A stretch of 64,000 nucleotides of DNA from Amia ocellicauda (lineage: Eukaryota; Chordata; Actinopteri; Amiiformes; Amiidae), in the NCBI RefSeq assembly GCF_036373705.1, contig NC_089863.1, positions 28,604,227-28,668,226 of the forward strand, in the 5' to 3' direction. Position numbers and translations under genes: made by a program. The notes under the pieces are model-generated. The model saw only the letters and a list, made by a program, of their open reading frames with translations, had not been told where the DNA came from and did no database searches. Shown here one piece after another: positions 13,590 to 26,800 of this stretch; the first letter of the stretch is position 1, and each line of letters begins with the position of its first letter.

Positions 13590-16217
13590 TCAGGGGGCGT
13601 CCAGGGGAGTGTCTGACCTGCAGGACTCCTGTGTGCTCGGTGTGTCCAGCCACAGCTCCAGAGCGAACTTGGTGCCGGTACTGACCCGCTCCACGTCCTC
13701 GCCCCATGCCGGAGCCCGTCCCAACAGCACCGACACCGGCAACGCTGACTGACTCACACTGCCCTCCAGGGATACCTCCGACATGCTGAAAGGGTTAGGT
13801 AAGACATCAGTCCACATACAGCACTGAGCTGAGGAGACAGGTACTGCGACACACACACACACGCACACGCATACGCAAACAGAGACATACAGCAAAACAC
13901 AAATGGATACGGGGGAAAGCACACACAGGAATACAGCTGCACACAGTGAAACATCACACAGACACATCATGAATACACATTGACACACAGTGAAATACAC
14001 ACACAGATGTACACTAACACACAATAACAGAGTAAATACACACCCACACACAGCCACAATGTCAGTACCTGACTGTCAGGGGCAGGTCAGGTGGTGCTGT
14101 CCCAGAATGTTCTGATCCGTCCACAGCAGACACAATAGCCCTGACCAGCGCAGTGTCCAACCACACACAGCCACTGACCTCCCCGGGGTCAGGGTGCAGC
14201 CTGGACTGAGAGAGGGGGGAAGAGAAACCAGTCACAATAGACACACAGACAGGTTGGCCTCCCAGTGTTTTATACACAGTCTGGACATGGAGAGACACTG
14301 ACTGGGACCCTGACACTGAGACTGACACACACATTTACTCTGACAGCAAAACAAAGTAACAGATATAAACACACGCACTGACTGACAGTAACCCCCAGAG
14401 GCAGCCAAAGTGGCCCAGACACACTGACACTTGGTACCTGGAGTTGCAGGTGAGTGTGGCAGGTGCGCAGGAGCATGTAGATGACGATGTGGTGTCGCCG
14501 TGGCAGCCCTCTGGTCAGCATGGGGGGGTACGCTGACTGGTGGGGGGCACAGGACAAAACAGTCAGTTCTTTAAACAGTCACTACACATCATGAAACATT
14601 TTGAGAATACTGAAACCAACACTCTCACACGCACACGCAATCCCCCTCCCCCTCTCTTACCTCCCACAGCCCCAGCAGCGTGGATGAAAACTCTTCAGGG
14701 GTCAGTGCCAGGCCCGTCTCCTCCTTCAGCTCCCTCAGACCAGCCTCTAGCAGCTGCAAAACACAGGGCAGCGGTATGGAGTTGCGGTCAGAGCTCTGGA
14801 CTCCTAAGCGGACGGTGGGTCAAATCCCAGGTGGGGGACACTGCTGCTGTAACCTTGAGCAAGTTACTTTACCCAGAATGCACCAGTGAAAACCCAGTTG
14901 TCTACAGGGGTAATTATATGTCAAAATAATGTGTAGGATGTAAAGGAATGTGCACATACTTATATATCAGATTTTATTTTTCTGACATTGTGTGTGTGTG
15001 TACACAGCTCTGAAAATTATCTACGCATTATATAGATTGATAGATATCAAAATGCGCAAATAGTGCAGTTGAGGAATCCCATAGGTGCTATCTAGACACA
15101 CTTAGGGATATCAAATAATTACTGTGGAGCAAACTATCCGAGAGATTAATAACAATGTAAAAGAAAATGGAAAAACATGAACACTTGAACTTTTAATAAT
15201 AATAACACACCCTAGACCCCTCAGCCCATGCACATGATCTTTGTGGTGACACCGAGGGGAGGTGGCCGTTCAGCCATTAAACTGAGTCTAGCTGGGAGGG
15301 ACTGTGTCCTCGGTTAAAGGACTAGCGACTGGCAGCTCGCCTGGGATCACTACGCTCTGGAGGGGTGGGACTGAGCAGCCCAACACCAGACCTGTCCCAG
15401 CAGGGGCTGCGGTCGGAGACGGAGTTGCTACCTCTTCGCCCAGCTCCACGTGACCCCCTGAAAGAGACAGGAAGAGCAGGAAATCGGATATAGGCGACAA
15501 CAGAGGGCCCTGGGAAACATTGTTGTGTTGGTGATGATGTTGATTAGTGTCAGTCAGAACCCAGCCCTACCTGGTGGCACCCAAACGTTGGGGAAGATCC
15601 TCAGGCCGGCCGCCCGCCGCGTCAGCAACACCTTCTGATCGGCCGTCTGCAGCAGGATGGCCACGCCTACGTCCACACCTCGGTTCTGGACGTCCTGTGG
15701 GAGGGTGGCGGCCTCGGAGAGTGACAGGTGCTTGAAGGAGCAGAAGGGAGCTCTCTGGAGGGGGGGGACAGGGGTGACTTCAGCACTGCTTCCAATCCAA
15801 ATTGATTATGCAAGATGCCGATTGTTCACAGATCACAGAGGAGACAGAAAAGCGGATCTGACCCTGAGCAGCACCCTGGTGGCGCCCTCCCTCTCGCCCG
15901 CCGACACCACGAAGCAGTTCCTCTCCAGCGTGCAGCCCACCTCCACCTGGTCGTCATGGCAGCCTGGGAAGTGTCCCGTGATGCTCTGGGCGGAGACGGT
16001 TGCAAAATGAGGTGCGAACAAACATCAGTGGAGGAAAGGAAAGAAGGGGGGAACGGGGACAAAAGTTGAGTGAGAAGGTGTGTATGTGTTTAGAGGGGGG
16101 GTAAGGGACACAAATAGGAAAACAGAGGGAGAGCTGACTGACCTGCACAAAGCGAGCGCACTGAGGGACCGAGTTTCCCTCGGACAGGTAGACCAGCACC
16201 TTCTTCACAGCCTCCAT
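13590..16217 (-). CDS. nudt17: Nudix hydrolase 17
   Basis: Eight coding exons, all with GT-AG borders and consistent phase: 16143-16217, 15863-15985, 15571-15754, 15432-15457, 14661-14753, 14438-14536, 14069-14205 and 13590-13785. They give 310 residues; from memory human NUDT17 is slightly longer. The Nudix box is complete at residues 129-151 and fits GX5EX7REUXEEXGU (GHVELGEE followed by [15 protein letters not shown]). Family landmarks follow in order: FPNVWVPPG before the box, [24 protein letters not shown], and [15 protein letters not shown] near the C-terminus. Nudix enzymes cleave nucleoside diphosphates linked to another moiety using Mg2+; the substrate of NUDT17 is not known to me. 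ATG 16217 was chosen because the upstream in-frame codon is GTG and the N-terminus [12 protein letters not shown] aligns with the family. ankrd35 lies upstream on the same strand. Confidence 0.93.
13852..13877. repeat. (CA)n microsatellite in nudt17 intron 7
   Basis: A CA/CG-interrupted dinucleotide run in the intron between the last two nudt17 coding exons. Confidence 0.8.
14768..14950 (+). mobile_element. tRNA-derived SINE
   Basis: A tRNA-like head has a B-box-like GGGTCAAATCC at about 14817-14827. It is followed by a body typical of fish SINEs (CCTTGAGCAAGTTACTTTACC, then CAGTGAAAACCCAGTTG, then GGGTAATTATATG). The SINE lies in nudt17 intron 4, antisense to the gene. It does not fold as an intact tRNA. 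Confidence 0.7.
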
Positions 16218-16935
16218 GGCCCGCACTCCCGCCCGCTGCTGCGCACAGACACGTTGACACTCACTGGCAACGGTGACCCATTAAAAGAGTTGCGGTCCCT
16301 AAGTTCTGCGCAGATCTGCTGATTTCCACTGATCCCATTGCACAGAACTAATGAAGTCTGGGTTACAAGAACGCAACCTCTATACATTTAATTGACCACG
16401 ACTAAAGTGAAATCTGTTTATCGTGCCAAGACAGACATTGTACCACTGCTAACGATATTTCGGTTTCTGTAGAGCAGATTTCCGCAGTTTTGCGCAGACC
16501 TGCAAATTGCATAAAACTGGTTCAAAGTTGCCGATCTGTGCAGAACTGCCAAAATCTGTGATAAAGACGCAACCACTGCACTTTTCAATCCAGATTAAGT
16601 ACATTTATTTTCATCCCGTTGTGTCATTAACTTTCAATGACGGACACGGTCCTTTATTGCGCAAACACTATACTGTATACTGTATACTGACAACTAATGA
16701 ACTATACATGACCCTTCTCGCTCTCCGTCGATGGAGCCGTCAGTCACATAAACACATAGGATTCAAATACACATATATAGAGTTAATATTTGAGACTAAC
16801 CATACCCGAGTGCACTCCCCTTTCTTATCTTAAAGAGAAAGTCCATTCATGTCGGTAGCTCTCCGAGTTAGTTACAGGCTGACGGGAAGTGGAACTGTTT
16901 ACTTCCGTGCTGCTGACCGACTGCTTCCTCCACAT

Positions 16936-16997
16936 GCAGCGCAACACGGACGACCCCTGGCGTTCACTGCCAGAACTGCTCCTTGCGCCTGACTGGG
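16936..16997 (+). CDS. Possible first coding exon of an unidentified plus-strand gene
   Basis: ATG at 16936 opens a 21-codon frame (MQRNTDDPWRSLPELLLAPDW) ending exactly at a good donor, TGG|GTATGT. It sits about 720 bp head-to-head from the nudt17 start, where a shared promoter would fit. I do not recognise the peptide and found no following exon. The space before the ankrd35 3' end is short, so a host gene would have to overlap ankrd35. It may equally be a chance frame or a non-coding exon. Confidence 0.2.
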
Positions 16998-17428
16998 TAT
17001 GTATTATTGTACTTACAGTATGCAGCTTAATATCAGTGATCGTGTGTAATCGAACAAGTAATAGTATAATTTAGTTTAGGAGAAGTATGCATCAGTAATA
17101 TCATCATCACTATTATCATTATTATTATTGACCATACAGTTGAAATTGCCCCAAGCATAATTAAGCAGTTTTTTCATCATAACCCAATTATAATATGCTA
17201 ATACACGTCCAATAAGCAAAATACAAACTGTGGTAGAAAAGTGACACAAACAATGTCATAGGGCACCTCTATATGTATCTTGATACACACATGGGCCCTC
17301 TCACATCTCAACTCTCCCATCCCATCCCATCCCACCACTGTCCCAACAGACAAGTTGCAGACAAAGCTCCTACCACTCTGATACAAAACAGAGGTTCAAA
17401 TTGCAACATCAGCCATATTGTTCATTTG

Positions 17429-17434
17429 TTTATT
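17429..17434 (-). terminator. ankrd35: Predicted poly(A) signal of ankrd35
   Basis: AATAAA on the minus strand, about 410 bp past the ankrd35 stop codon. The 3' UTR would then cover roughly 17410-17842. Confidence 0.5.
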
Positions 17435-17842
17435 GACGATTTACAACACAATTTTATGATTGTACAACAGACAGTAACTCTCGCCAAAAGCACTCCAGGG
17501 CAGGCAAGGTGCATGCTGCAGTTTCATCACAAGGGGGCGACATAGATGCACATGCACACACACACACACTTACACATGGCAGCAGGGCAATTTACAGCAG
17601 CCTGTCCACCTAAGCAGCCTGCCTCTGGGCAGTGGGAGGAAACCGGGGGCGAAAACCCAGGTGGCACAGGGGAGAGTAGGCCCATGCCACACAGGCAGAA
17701 GCACAGGCCCAAGTCCAACACGTCACCACGCCTCCCCACAGAGACCTCCAAGTCCTGTGCTACATCCAGCCTGTGGTCTGTCCCTGCAGCCCATAACATG
17801 GGCACCGTGTCTCCCCAGAGTCCTGAAAGCTGGAGATCTGGT

Positions 17843-20800
17843 TCAGCATACCGCCTGTCTCTGCATGCTGTAGATGTGCAGAAGCATGCTGTGCACCTCG
17901 TCATCCATCGTGCCCTGGAGGGGGTGGGTGACAGAAGCCGGGAGTCGGGCAGCAGTGTACAAAATTCCAACAGTATGTCAAACTCTGCATTCCTGCCTTG
18001 AGCTCGGCTGTGGGTTGAATGCTGCACCCCTCCCGAGCACAACACTACACTCAGATGGCACTTGAATATCGCTGTATGCACAGGGCACAACTGTGTGTGT
18101 TTACCTGTGTCTATGTGTGTTTTTACATGTGTCTGTGTGTTTCTGTTTACCTGTTTCCATGTGTGTGTTTAACTGAGTCTGTGTCTGTGTGTTTATACCT
18201 GAGTCTGTGTTGATGTGTTTATCTGTGTCTGTGTGTGTGTGTGTGTGTGTGTGCATGTTTGCCTGTGTCTATATCTGTGTGAACTTTACCTGTGCAGCTC
18301 TGAGCAGGTGTGTTCGGTACACCGAGATCACATCGTGGTGGTGCTTCCTGACCACCTGAGAGAAACAGAACACACCGGACACATCAGCATTCACTGCAGA
18401 ATGGGAAAGCTTAAGAAACGATCACAATAACCAAGAAGAACGCAAGAAATCTGAAAATCCCAAATGAGATTATTTGCCAACACTATGTCTGAATTCGGGA
18501 TACAAGTGAAGGGGGGATGGGGATGGGTTAAATTATTAAATAAGTTTGAGTAATTGAACTTGTCTATTGATACAAAGTGTTGAAATGAGGGTTGGGCTGT
18601 GGTTTGGGCTGGGCTTAGTGTTGGAGTACCCAGTGAACTCAGGCTTTTGTTAGGGCTGCATTTCTACTGAGGTAACTGAACCAATGTGGAATTGTGTGGG
18701 CCCGGCACTGGCGTTGGCTGGGGTTGGGGTCCAGGCTGCTGTTCGAGGCTAAAATGGGACAGGAGGCCAACTGCTGTCATACAATGAGCTACAGAGACGG
18801 GGCCTAGTTTCAAAACAGCTCCATCTGACCTTGATCTGCTCCCTCAGTTTGAGTGTCTCTTGCTGGAGGAAGGTGCTCTGATTGGACAGCGTCTCCACTT
18901 CGTCCTGCAGGCGGACAATCTGATGACAGAGAAGCAAAGAGATCCAGCTAGGTTTTGGACACAAGAAAGCATTATGACTTGTCTAACATTTTCGACCTTT
19001 TGTCCAGGTTGCTGCATCTGTCTGGCAGTGATGTAGCATGCTTTATGCTTGTGCTGATACATTGCATTTAGATTGATATGACATTTTAATAGCCCTGGGA
19101 GACACACATCTATTAAGCGATTTAATAAAAATAATAAAGAACAAGTTGCAGTAAATATTTAATAACTCAGGAAGATTGATTTTAAATGGTTTACAAGAAC
19201 AACAGGAACGTGAACAACAATAATAATTATTATAATAACAATGTTTCAGCATTTGGGCACTTTTGCCAGGGTTTTGACTGTGGTTGCCCCATCGGTGTGT
19301 GGCAGTGGTCTCCTCCATGGACTCCCGAAGGCCTTCACTGTGTGCTACCACACTGAGCCACCCGATCTCAACAGTGCCCTACTATGGTGAATGTGTCAGG
19401 GGACAGAAGGGACAGACCAGGGCACAGGCCTAACATGGTATTGGGACAGGTGGTGTCCAGAGAGACGGGCTGGTTTCCAGGCCTCACCATGTGGTCCTTG
19501 TCCCGTCCGGAGTCCTCGAGCCGGTCTGCCCTCTCCTGCAGCTGCCTTAGGCTCTCTCTCAGCCCCCAGGCTTCGCTCTCCCGGTTGGCAAGCCTCGCCT
19601 CCAGATCTGTCACTTGCTGGCTCAACTTGGCGCCCCCCCTCCGCTCATCCTCCACCTCATGCTGGGCAGCCTGGCACTGGGCAAACAGCCGGCCCACTTC
19701 CCCACGCAGGGCCTTGGCCTCCCTGTCTGCCTCCGCTCGGGCCTCATCCAGTCGTCGATCCTCCCGAGCCTCCAGGTTGTGCACCTCACCGCAGGCCCGG
19801 TCCACCTCGGCCTGCAGACGCTCCACCTCCGCCCGCCTCTGGCCCAGGTCCTCCTCCATCCTTTCCACCTCAATGCGCAGAACCGCCACCTTACTCTCCA
19901 GCCCCAATACTGTCCGCTGGTGCTCCTCCCGGCTCACTGTCTCCTGTCCCAGCTCCCCCAGACGTTCCTCCAGCGCCCGGATGCGCTGCCTGGCCTCTGG
20001 GAGCTCCTCTAATTGAGTCCTCAATGTGGTCTGGGCCTGCTGGTACCTCAGGGATAGGCTTGCCACCTTCTGCAACAGTTCTTTCATCGCTGGACACTCG
20101 AATGCTCCCTTCCGCCCCCTGTCCACCTCATCCGGCCCTCCGCCACCAACCCCCGCTTCTTCTGCCTCCTCCCACAGGATGTCAGGTGGGAAATAGTCCC
20201 CCAAGGTTCGGATCTCGGCCTCCTGGATCTCCAGCTGGGCTTGGAGATTTCTGGACACCTGGGGGGGTGACAGAGGGGAGGGGTCTGAGTCGCCTTGAGC
20301 ACAACAATAAGAGCAGACTACAAACACTGATGTGGGGCGACACAGTACAGTAGAGCAGGGTCTCTAGCCCTGGTCCTGGAGAGACACATTTCTCAATGAC
20401 AGAACTCAACTAATCACTGTCACCAGAATTAAGAATTAAGTGATCTTGCTCAAGACCCAGAGGACCAGGTCTGGGTGATGGCAGCACTACTCTCTGGCTC
20501 ACTGCACCCATTCCTCACCTCCTTCTCCCTGCTCAGGTCATCCTCCAGGCGCCGCAGCTCCCGTTTCATCCTCTCTGTCTTGTCTCCATCCCCCCTTCCC
20601 TCGTCCTCTTCCTTCTTCTCCCTCCTGGCCAGCTTCCTCTCTTGGAGGACCACCCCGGAGACCGAGACGCAGGCGGGTGCTTCCTTCCCCTGCTGGACAG
20701 TACCAGGGGCAGGGGGGGACACCCTGGGGGACATCGTCTGGAATATACGGCCCATGCGCCTCCAGGACAACCCAGGACCAGGGCTGGCAGAAAGGATGGG

Positions 20801-23800
20801 AACGGGAGGGCCAGACTGGGGGGAAAATTTAGGGTGCACAGTCGCCCCCTGGAGGAATTCCAGCAGCGAATCCATGACATCCGGCTCTGATTCCCACCTG
20901 CCCCCGGCTGACTGCCGCTCTGCCCCTGGTCCCCCTTGCTCCCCTTGGCCGCCCGACAGCACCTTCTCAGACTTCCAGGGTCTCATCTGGGCAGAGCCGC
21001 TGCTCCCCACCACTGCCCCTCCCTCCCCCGTAAAGTCCCCCACCGACACGGGCCGAGAGCCCCTACTGCTGATGGGTGGCCGCTGCCTTGACCCCTGCCT
21101 CGGCCCCTGCCGCTCGCCTGGCCGATCTAGTGGGCACGGCTGCCCCCGCAGGTTCTGGTTCTGGGCGGTCAGCTGCAGGACCAGGCGCTCCAGCTCCCTC
21201 ACGCTCTCCTGCCAGGATGCCCGGCACCGCTCATGGTCCTCCAGGGGTACGAAATCCGACTGCAGGCGCCCCTGGGGGAGGGAGAGAGGGGAGGTGTGGC
21301 CACAAAGGGACAGGAGAGAGGGGAGAAGGGACAAGGCACCAGAATGAGGGACAGAGAATAAAGGAGACATACACACACATATACATACACACACACTCTC
21401 TCTCTCGCACACACACATACACACACCTTGGGCCCCCCACCTCCATTCTCTGACTCACCTTGAGGCAGTCCAGCTCTCTCTGCAGGTTCTTGCTTAGCTG
21501 CTGCCTGGCCTGCCTCTCCAAGACAGCCTGGCTGTAGCCCTGCCTCACCTCCCCCAGCAGCTGCTTCAGCTCGGCGATGGTGCCACCCAAGGCCTCCCTG
21601 CCCCTCCACAGCTCTACCCCTGGCACGCTGCCCTTGGTTTGCTGCCTCACCACCTCCAGCCTCTGCTCCACCTCCTGCAGCCTCAGCCTCAGAGACTCAT
21701 TCCCTTGGGTGCACTCTGACAGCTGCAGTTACAGAGACACACCGTGTGGAACAAACAACTATACATATATATTAACATATGGAAGATGATGTGGGTCTTG
21801 TAGGGTATTTGCTAAAACTGTTTCCCTCTCCCTTCTCTCCTGTCCCCTTGTCCCCTCTCCCTGTCCCCCTTGTCTCCTCCACCTGTCCCTCCATGTCCGC
21901 CATGGCTGAGCTCTGTCTCCTCTTGCGCATCTCATACTGGGCCAGCACAGCCCTCATGTTGTCCAGGTGGCCCTCGATCTCCGACACCCTCCTCTCTGCG
22001 CTGGCCTTCCCCTCTAGTGCCTCCGCCAGCCTCCGCGCTGCCTCCAGCTGTTCCCGCATGTGCTCAACGCCGACACTCTGCACCCCCTGGGCCCAAGTAC
22101 ACGTGGCCCAAGTCAATGAACACACACACCAAAAAACAACACAACACAAACACATGCACAGATGAGCTTAGCTATTGTATTGACCCTCTTGTACAATGTG
22201 TCAGTGAGAAATGCTCTCATCTCATGGCAGGCTGAACACACACGGATTCTTCACCTGCATCTGAACACAGGGCAAGTGTACGTCTCCCTCTCTCTCTGTC
22301 ACCCACACTCACGCACTCCCACATTCTCACACACAAACTCCCCCCAAGCACCTACCTCTTGTTTCCTCCTCCTCTTCAAATCCCCGTCCTTCCTCTTCTC
22401 CTCCTCCTCCTCGTCCGCTCCCACCACCCTCCATTGGCCTCCCTCGCTCGCACTCCTCCCCCGCAGGAGCCTTGCCACCCTGCCCAGCATCACCTTCTCT
22501 TCCTCCTCCTCTCTGCGGGCCGCCTCCTCCACCACCACCGCCTCCTCCCTGCCCCCACCCTGCCTCCCCAGCAGGGCCCTCAGAATCTCACTGTTCCGCC
22601 TCAGTCGGCTGCGCAGGGCCTCGGCCTCCCCGGCGAGCGTCTCGCACTGCCTGTCCCTGAGGCTCAGCTCCTGCCGCAGCTGGACCGCCTCCCTGCCCCC
22701 CTCCTCCAGCTGCTCCCCGCCCGGCCTCCACTGCTGTTCCGGGGCGCCCACCACCATCGCCACCGCCTCCCTGGGCAGAGGTTCCACCGCGAGGCTGGGG
22801 ATGCCCTGGGGAGACATGGGCCCGAGAACAAGTTGTATCTTTGTTTGTTTGTTTGTTTTGGTGTACCGTGAAGCCAGTTCCCCCTGCTGGAGCCCGAGTC
22901 CAAGATCTTTTAACCATTTTATGAATGATTGCTTTTAAAATGATATATGAATGAATTTTTAACTGTTTTTAAAGATTTAGTTGTTTTTAAAACACAAATT
23001 GTTTAGGGTTTTTTTGGTTTAGTTTTGTTTTATTTTTTTGTCAAATACATTGTCCGTTTTGGATTTAATTTTAAATGCATTGGACCTTTTTTGTTTGTTT
23101 TTTATTTTTACCTTTTTAATTGTTTCTTTATTTTGTCCAATGCATTTTCAGTTATTTTCAATGTATTTGACTTTTATGTTGGTTAGCAGTTTTGCTTTAA
23201 TCACGTTTGTTTTGTTGTTTTGTGCACTTGTTTATTTAAAGTTAAGTTTTTTTGTTTTTGATTTTGTTAAATCACAAAGATTTTAAAAATTTTAAGTGAT
23301 TTTAAGAATTGATTTTAAAAAGTTTTTAATCATAAGCATTAAAAATTTGAATTGTTTTTATTTGAAAAATGTAAAATACTATAAACAATAAAACAGTACC
23401 GTGAAGCCAGTTTGAAGTGCCAGGGAGAGAAAGAGCAGATATAAATATTGTACTTTTTTTTAAGAAATGAAAAGAAGATAAGTGAAATGCTAAAATAACA
23501 GCAATGAATCTCAACGGCTGAAGCAACCTGATGCCCCCTTAACCTCCGACCTGGACCTACCTGAACTGCGCTTGTCATTTTAACTGCATCCTTCTCCGAG
23601 CCTGTAGACAGAAGACACAGTGTTAGAGACACTGTACAGAACAGGACACTCCTGTATAGTATAGTATAGTATAGTATAGTATAGTATAGTATAGTATAGT
23701 ATAGTATAGGGCCCAGACTGGAGCCAGCGTTGTGTGGACTATAGTATAGTATAGGGGCCAGACTTGAGCCAATGTTGTACTCAATGTATAGGCCCATGAT

Positions 23801-26800
23801 GGGAGTGGAGTACCATTGTGAGCCTGGCACAGCAATCCCAGCACATTGGACACCTCCTGGTTGCCCCCCTGTCTGGCGTAGTGGGTGGCGTCTTGGCCCA
23901 ACTGGTCCAGGGCTGCCAGGTCTGCACCCAGTCTCACCAGCATCCCCACTGTGTCCACACAACCAGCGCCTGCTGCCAGCATCAGGGCTGTCCTACAGTG
24001 GGGGGAGTGGGGAAGGGGGCCAGGTTAAGGGGAATACAGAGAGGAGTGTGAAGCCGGTTCCATAACATACAAATATATACAAATAAAAAATAACTACTGA
24101 ACAATAACAGGACCTGCAAAACTGGGAAAAGACCACGTGCGAATAATTTTTTGTGGCCCATCTGTATTGTCAACATGTCGCTTCCAAGGCCGAACTTAAA
24201 AATTCTTTGTACCACTCCCTGACTTGAGTAACGCCTCAGTGTGCAGAGAAGTTGGCATCTCTTTTGCTCAGGTCAAAGGTTCACAGTGGTTTGACACCCA
24301 GACGATTCCTGCCCCACCCCACCCCGCTACATGGGCTGACTTCAGACAGTGTCGGACGGACCCTCACTAATAAACACGTTGTATCATATTTTTCACACAG
24401 TTTTTCTGGCCCAGACTTACAACCTGTCTTACATCTTATGCACAGGGCCAGGAGAGATGGCAAGAGAGAGGTGGGGTTGAGAGGGACAGGAGGGGAAGAG
24501 ATAGGGATGGTGTATGGGCGAGAGAGAAAGCAGTTTCTTGTGTGGCTGGCTGCCCAGCTTGGTTTTCTCCTCACCGTAACTGTGGTTCTCCTCAAACTCT
24601 CTTCTACTCTTAATAAAACAAGGCCACACTGCCCCTCCACTGGTCAAGAGAGCCGGGGGCTGGACACAAGTGTCGCACACACTCACCTGCCCCGCATGTC
24701 CGCGGCGTTGACCTCTGCCCCTCGGCCGGCCAGCTCTTCGCACACTCGCCAGTGTCCGAGGGCTGCGGCGGCCGCCAGTGCCGTCATACCCTCCTACAAC
24801 AGACAGACAGACAGGGATGCAGAGAGGTGAGGCCACTACCACCAAGATTTTGAAGAATCTTACTCACAGGTCGCTACAGAACACGGCATGTTCCATAACC
24901 TTAGACCTCCCCCTCTCCCCCGCTGCTCTTGACTCCTTTGAACACGAGAGACAATCACAAGGCATAATAACACAGAGTATGCTCCACAACCTTTGACCCC
25001 TTCCTCTGCCTCTCTCTGGTTAGCCACATAGGCAGGTAAGTGTTTTGTATTAACCTTCATTTTGGTGAGCTGGAGCAGGAACTCAATGCATGTAACCGTA
25101 CCACAAGCTGTGAATGAATATCATTTTAAGCCAAGTTTAACACAGACTTATTACTTGTAAGCTAGTGGATACGTTTTGAGATCTTTTGTAATTTGTAATT
25201 AATTAGACACTGCCTTCATTCTCTCGGTCCTATTTTATGTTTTGCATTTTTTTATATTGCTGCTGAGAATTAAGGAGAAGAAAAAAGCAAATTTAGTGTG
25301 AACAAATTAACAAACAAGTATGTAAGTAATAATAAATAAACTGTTTTCTTTATGGTCTTTCGTGTTCTTCTTTAAACCCCCGACCACGCAAACCCGCAAT
25401 GGCGAGGACTGCGGTCAGGACGCTACCTGGAAAAACACGAAGCATAAATAAGGACTGGTGACCCATGGATGCCAGAATGAGCAGCTGCATCACCTCCTAC
25501 CATCCCCCTCTCCCGCCCCCCCACCCAAGCTCGGAAAGTTTTTTGAAAGCACCAAAACACGTGGATAAATCAGTTGAGCTCTCATCCTCCCACTCCCCCT
25601 GATTGAGTTTAGAGAGAATTTCCTGGGGCGTGCTGATCGCCTTCTCTTCCTTTCATATCATACCCATAACTGGCCTGCAGATTTATGTCTCCGATTGCGG
25701 CAGGCAATAAAAGCAATTATGGGCACTGGCATTTGCAAATCTCCCTCTCTCAGCTCTCTCCCCAGGGAGTTCAATTAAACTTGACAGTAGCTCTCATCGG
25801 GCTGCAGATTAATGAACAGGGTCTTAATCAAGCAAACCTAATCAAGATGCCTTGTGTGGTTTTGTGAAAAGGGCAGGATCTGGGCTGTGCTCGGCTGGAG
25901 GTGCTCTGTTGTTGTTTGTGCATGTGGTTTTGGAGGGAGAGAGACAGAGAGAAGGGTGGGGGGAAGGAAAGAGGGAGGGAGATAGAGGGGTGAGAGGAAA
26001 ATAAAGAGAGAGAGGAGATGGTGACAGAGAAAGAGAGAGATGGGGAGGGGAGGGGAGAGAGGTGGGGCAGGGGGGAGGAGGAGGGAGAGAGAGATGGAGT
26101 CAGAGAGAGAGAAAGGTTAGCATAGAGGGGGGAGAGGTAGAGAGGGATAAGAAGGAGAGGAAGTGGGAGAGAGGCGGGGGTGGGAGAGGCAGGAGGGAAA
26201 ATATGAGAAAGGGGAATTGGAGAAAAAATGAGAGAGAAAAGAGGAAGGCAGGGCACAACAGGTGAGATAGAGAGAGAGAGAGAGAGAGAGAGCGATAGGG
26301 CAATACACAGGATAGATTTGATTTGCCTGGCTTTTCTTCTGAGAGAGTTGAGGATGAGAGAGAGGGGAGAGAGGGCAAGAGAGAGACCGTGGGTGGGGTC
26401 AGGGTTGCAGGAGGCAAGAGGCAGGAATCGAGAGAGAGAGCGAGAGAGAGAAAGAAATAGCACAAGCATGTAGATTCCTGCCTTGAATCAAACGGAATCA
26501 TCACACACACTTAACTTATACTCTCCTGTCCACAAACACCCCCAGGGAACATTCGAACCCTTATCAGCGATCTGCAGTTATCAAACCCTGCAACAGCTGG
26601 ACATTGGACAGTGTTTTAGCTGATATCCTGGACACTTACCTCATCCGTGACGTTCGCTGGGGCTCCGTGTTCACACAGCAGAGTGATGGACGACTGACAC
26701 CCTGACGTGGCTGTGAATAGAACACACCAGTGGGAGGTTTTTCATCACACATAGCAAAGACACCGACACACACACAGCAAAGACACCAACACTGTATAAT

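Noticed and set aside
14768-14840. tRNA gene candidate
   Set aside because: It has a B-box-like sequence but no full cloverleaf, and it continues into a SINE body.
19391-20353. A 320-codon plus-strand open frame
   Set aside because: It lies opposite a GC-rich coiled-coil exon of ankrd35. Its Pro/Ser-rich translation is the usual shadow of Glu/Leu/Arg-rich codons, and the minus frame has matching splice sites and family identity.
20475-21347. A 290-codon plus-strand open frame
   Set aside because: Shadow of ankrd35 exon 20519-21271; no splice support or recognisable domain.
23842-23850. GC-AG donor directly after LLCQ in ankrd35
   Set aside because: The base context (CAG|GCTCAC) is poor. 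The GT at 23813 gives a correct phase with the next exon and keeps the frame.
25828-26469. A 213-codon Ser/Leu/Pro-rich minus frame
   Set aside because: Product of the purine-rich tract in an ankrd35 intron; low complexity, no domain.
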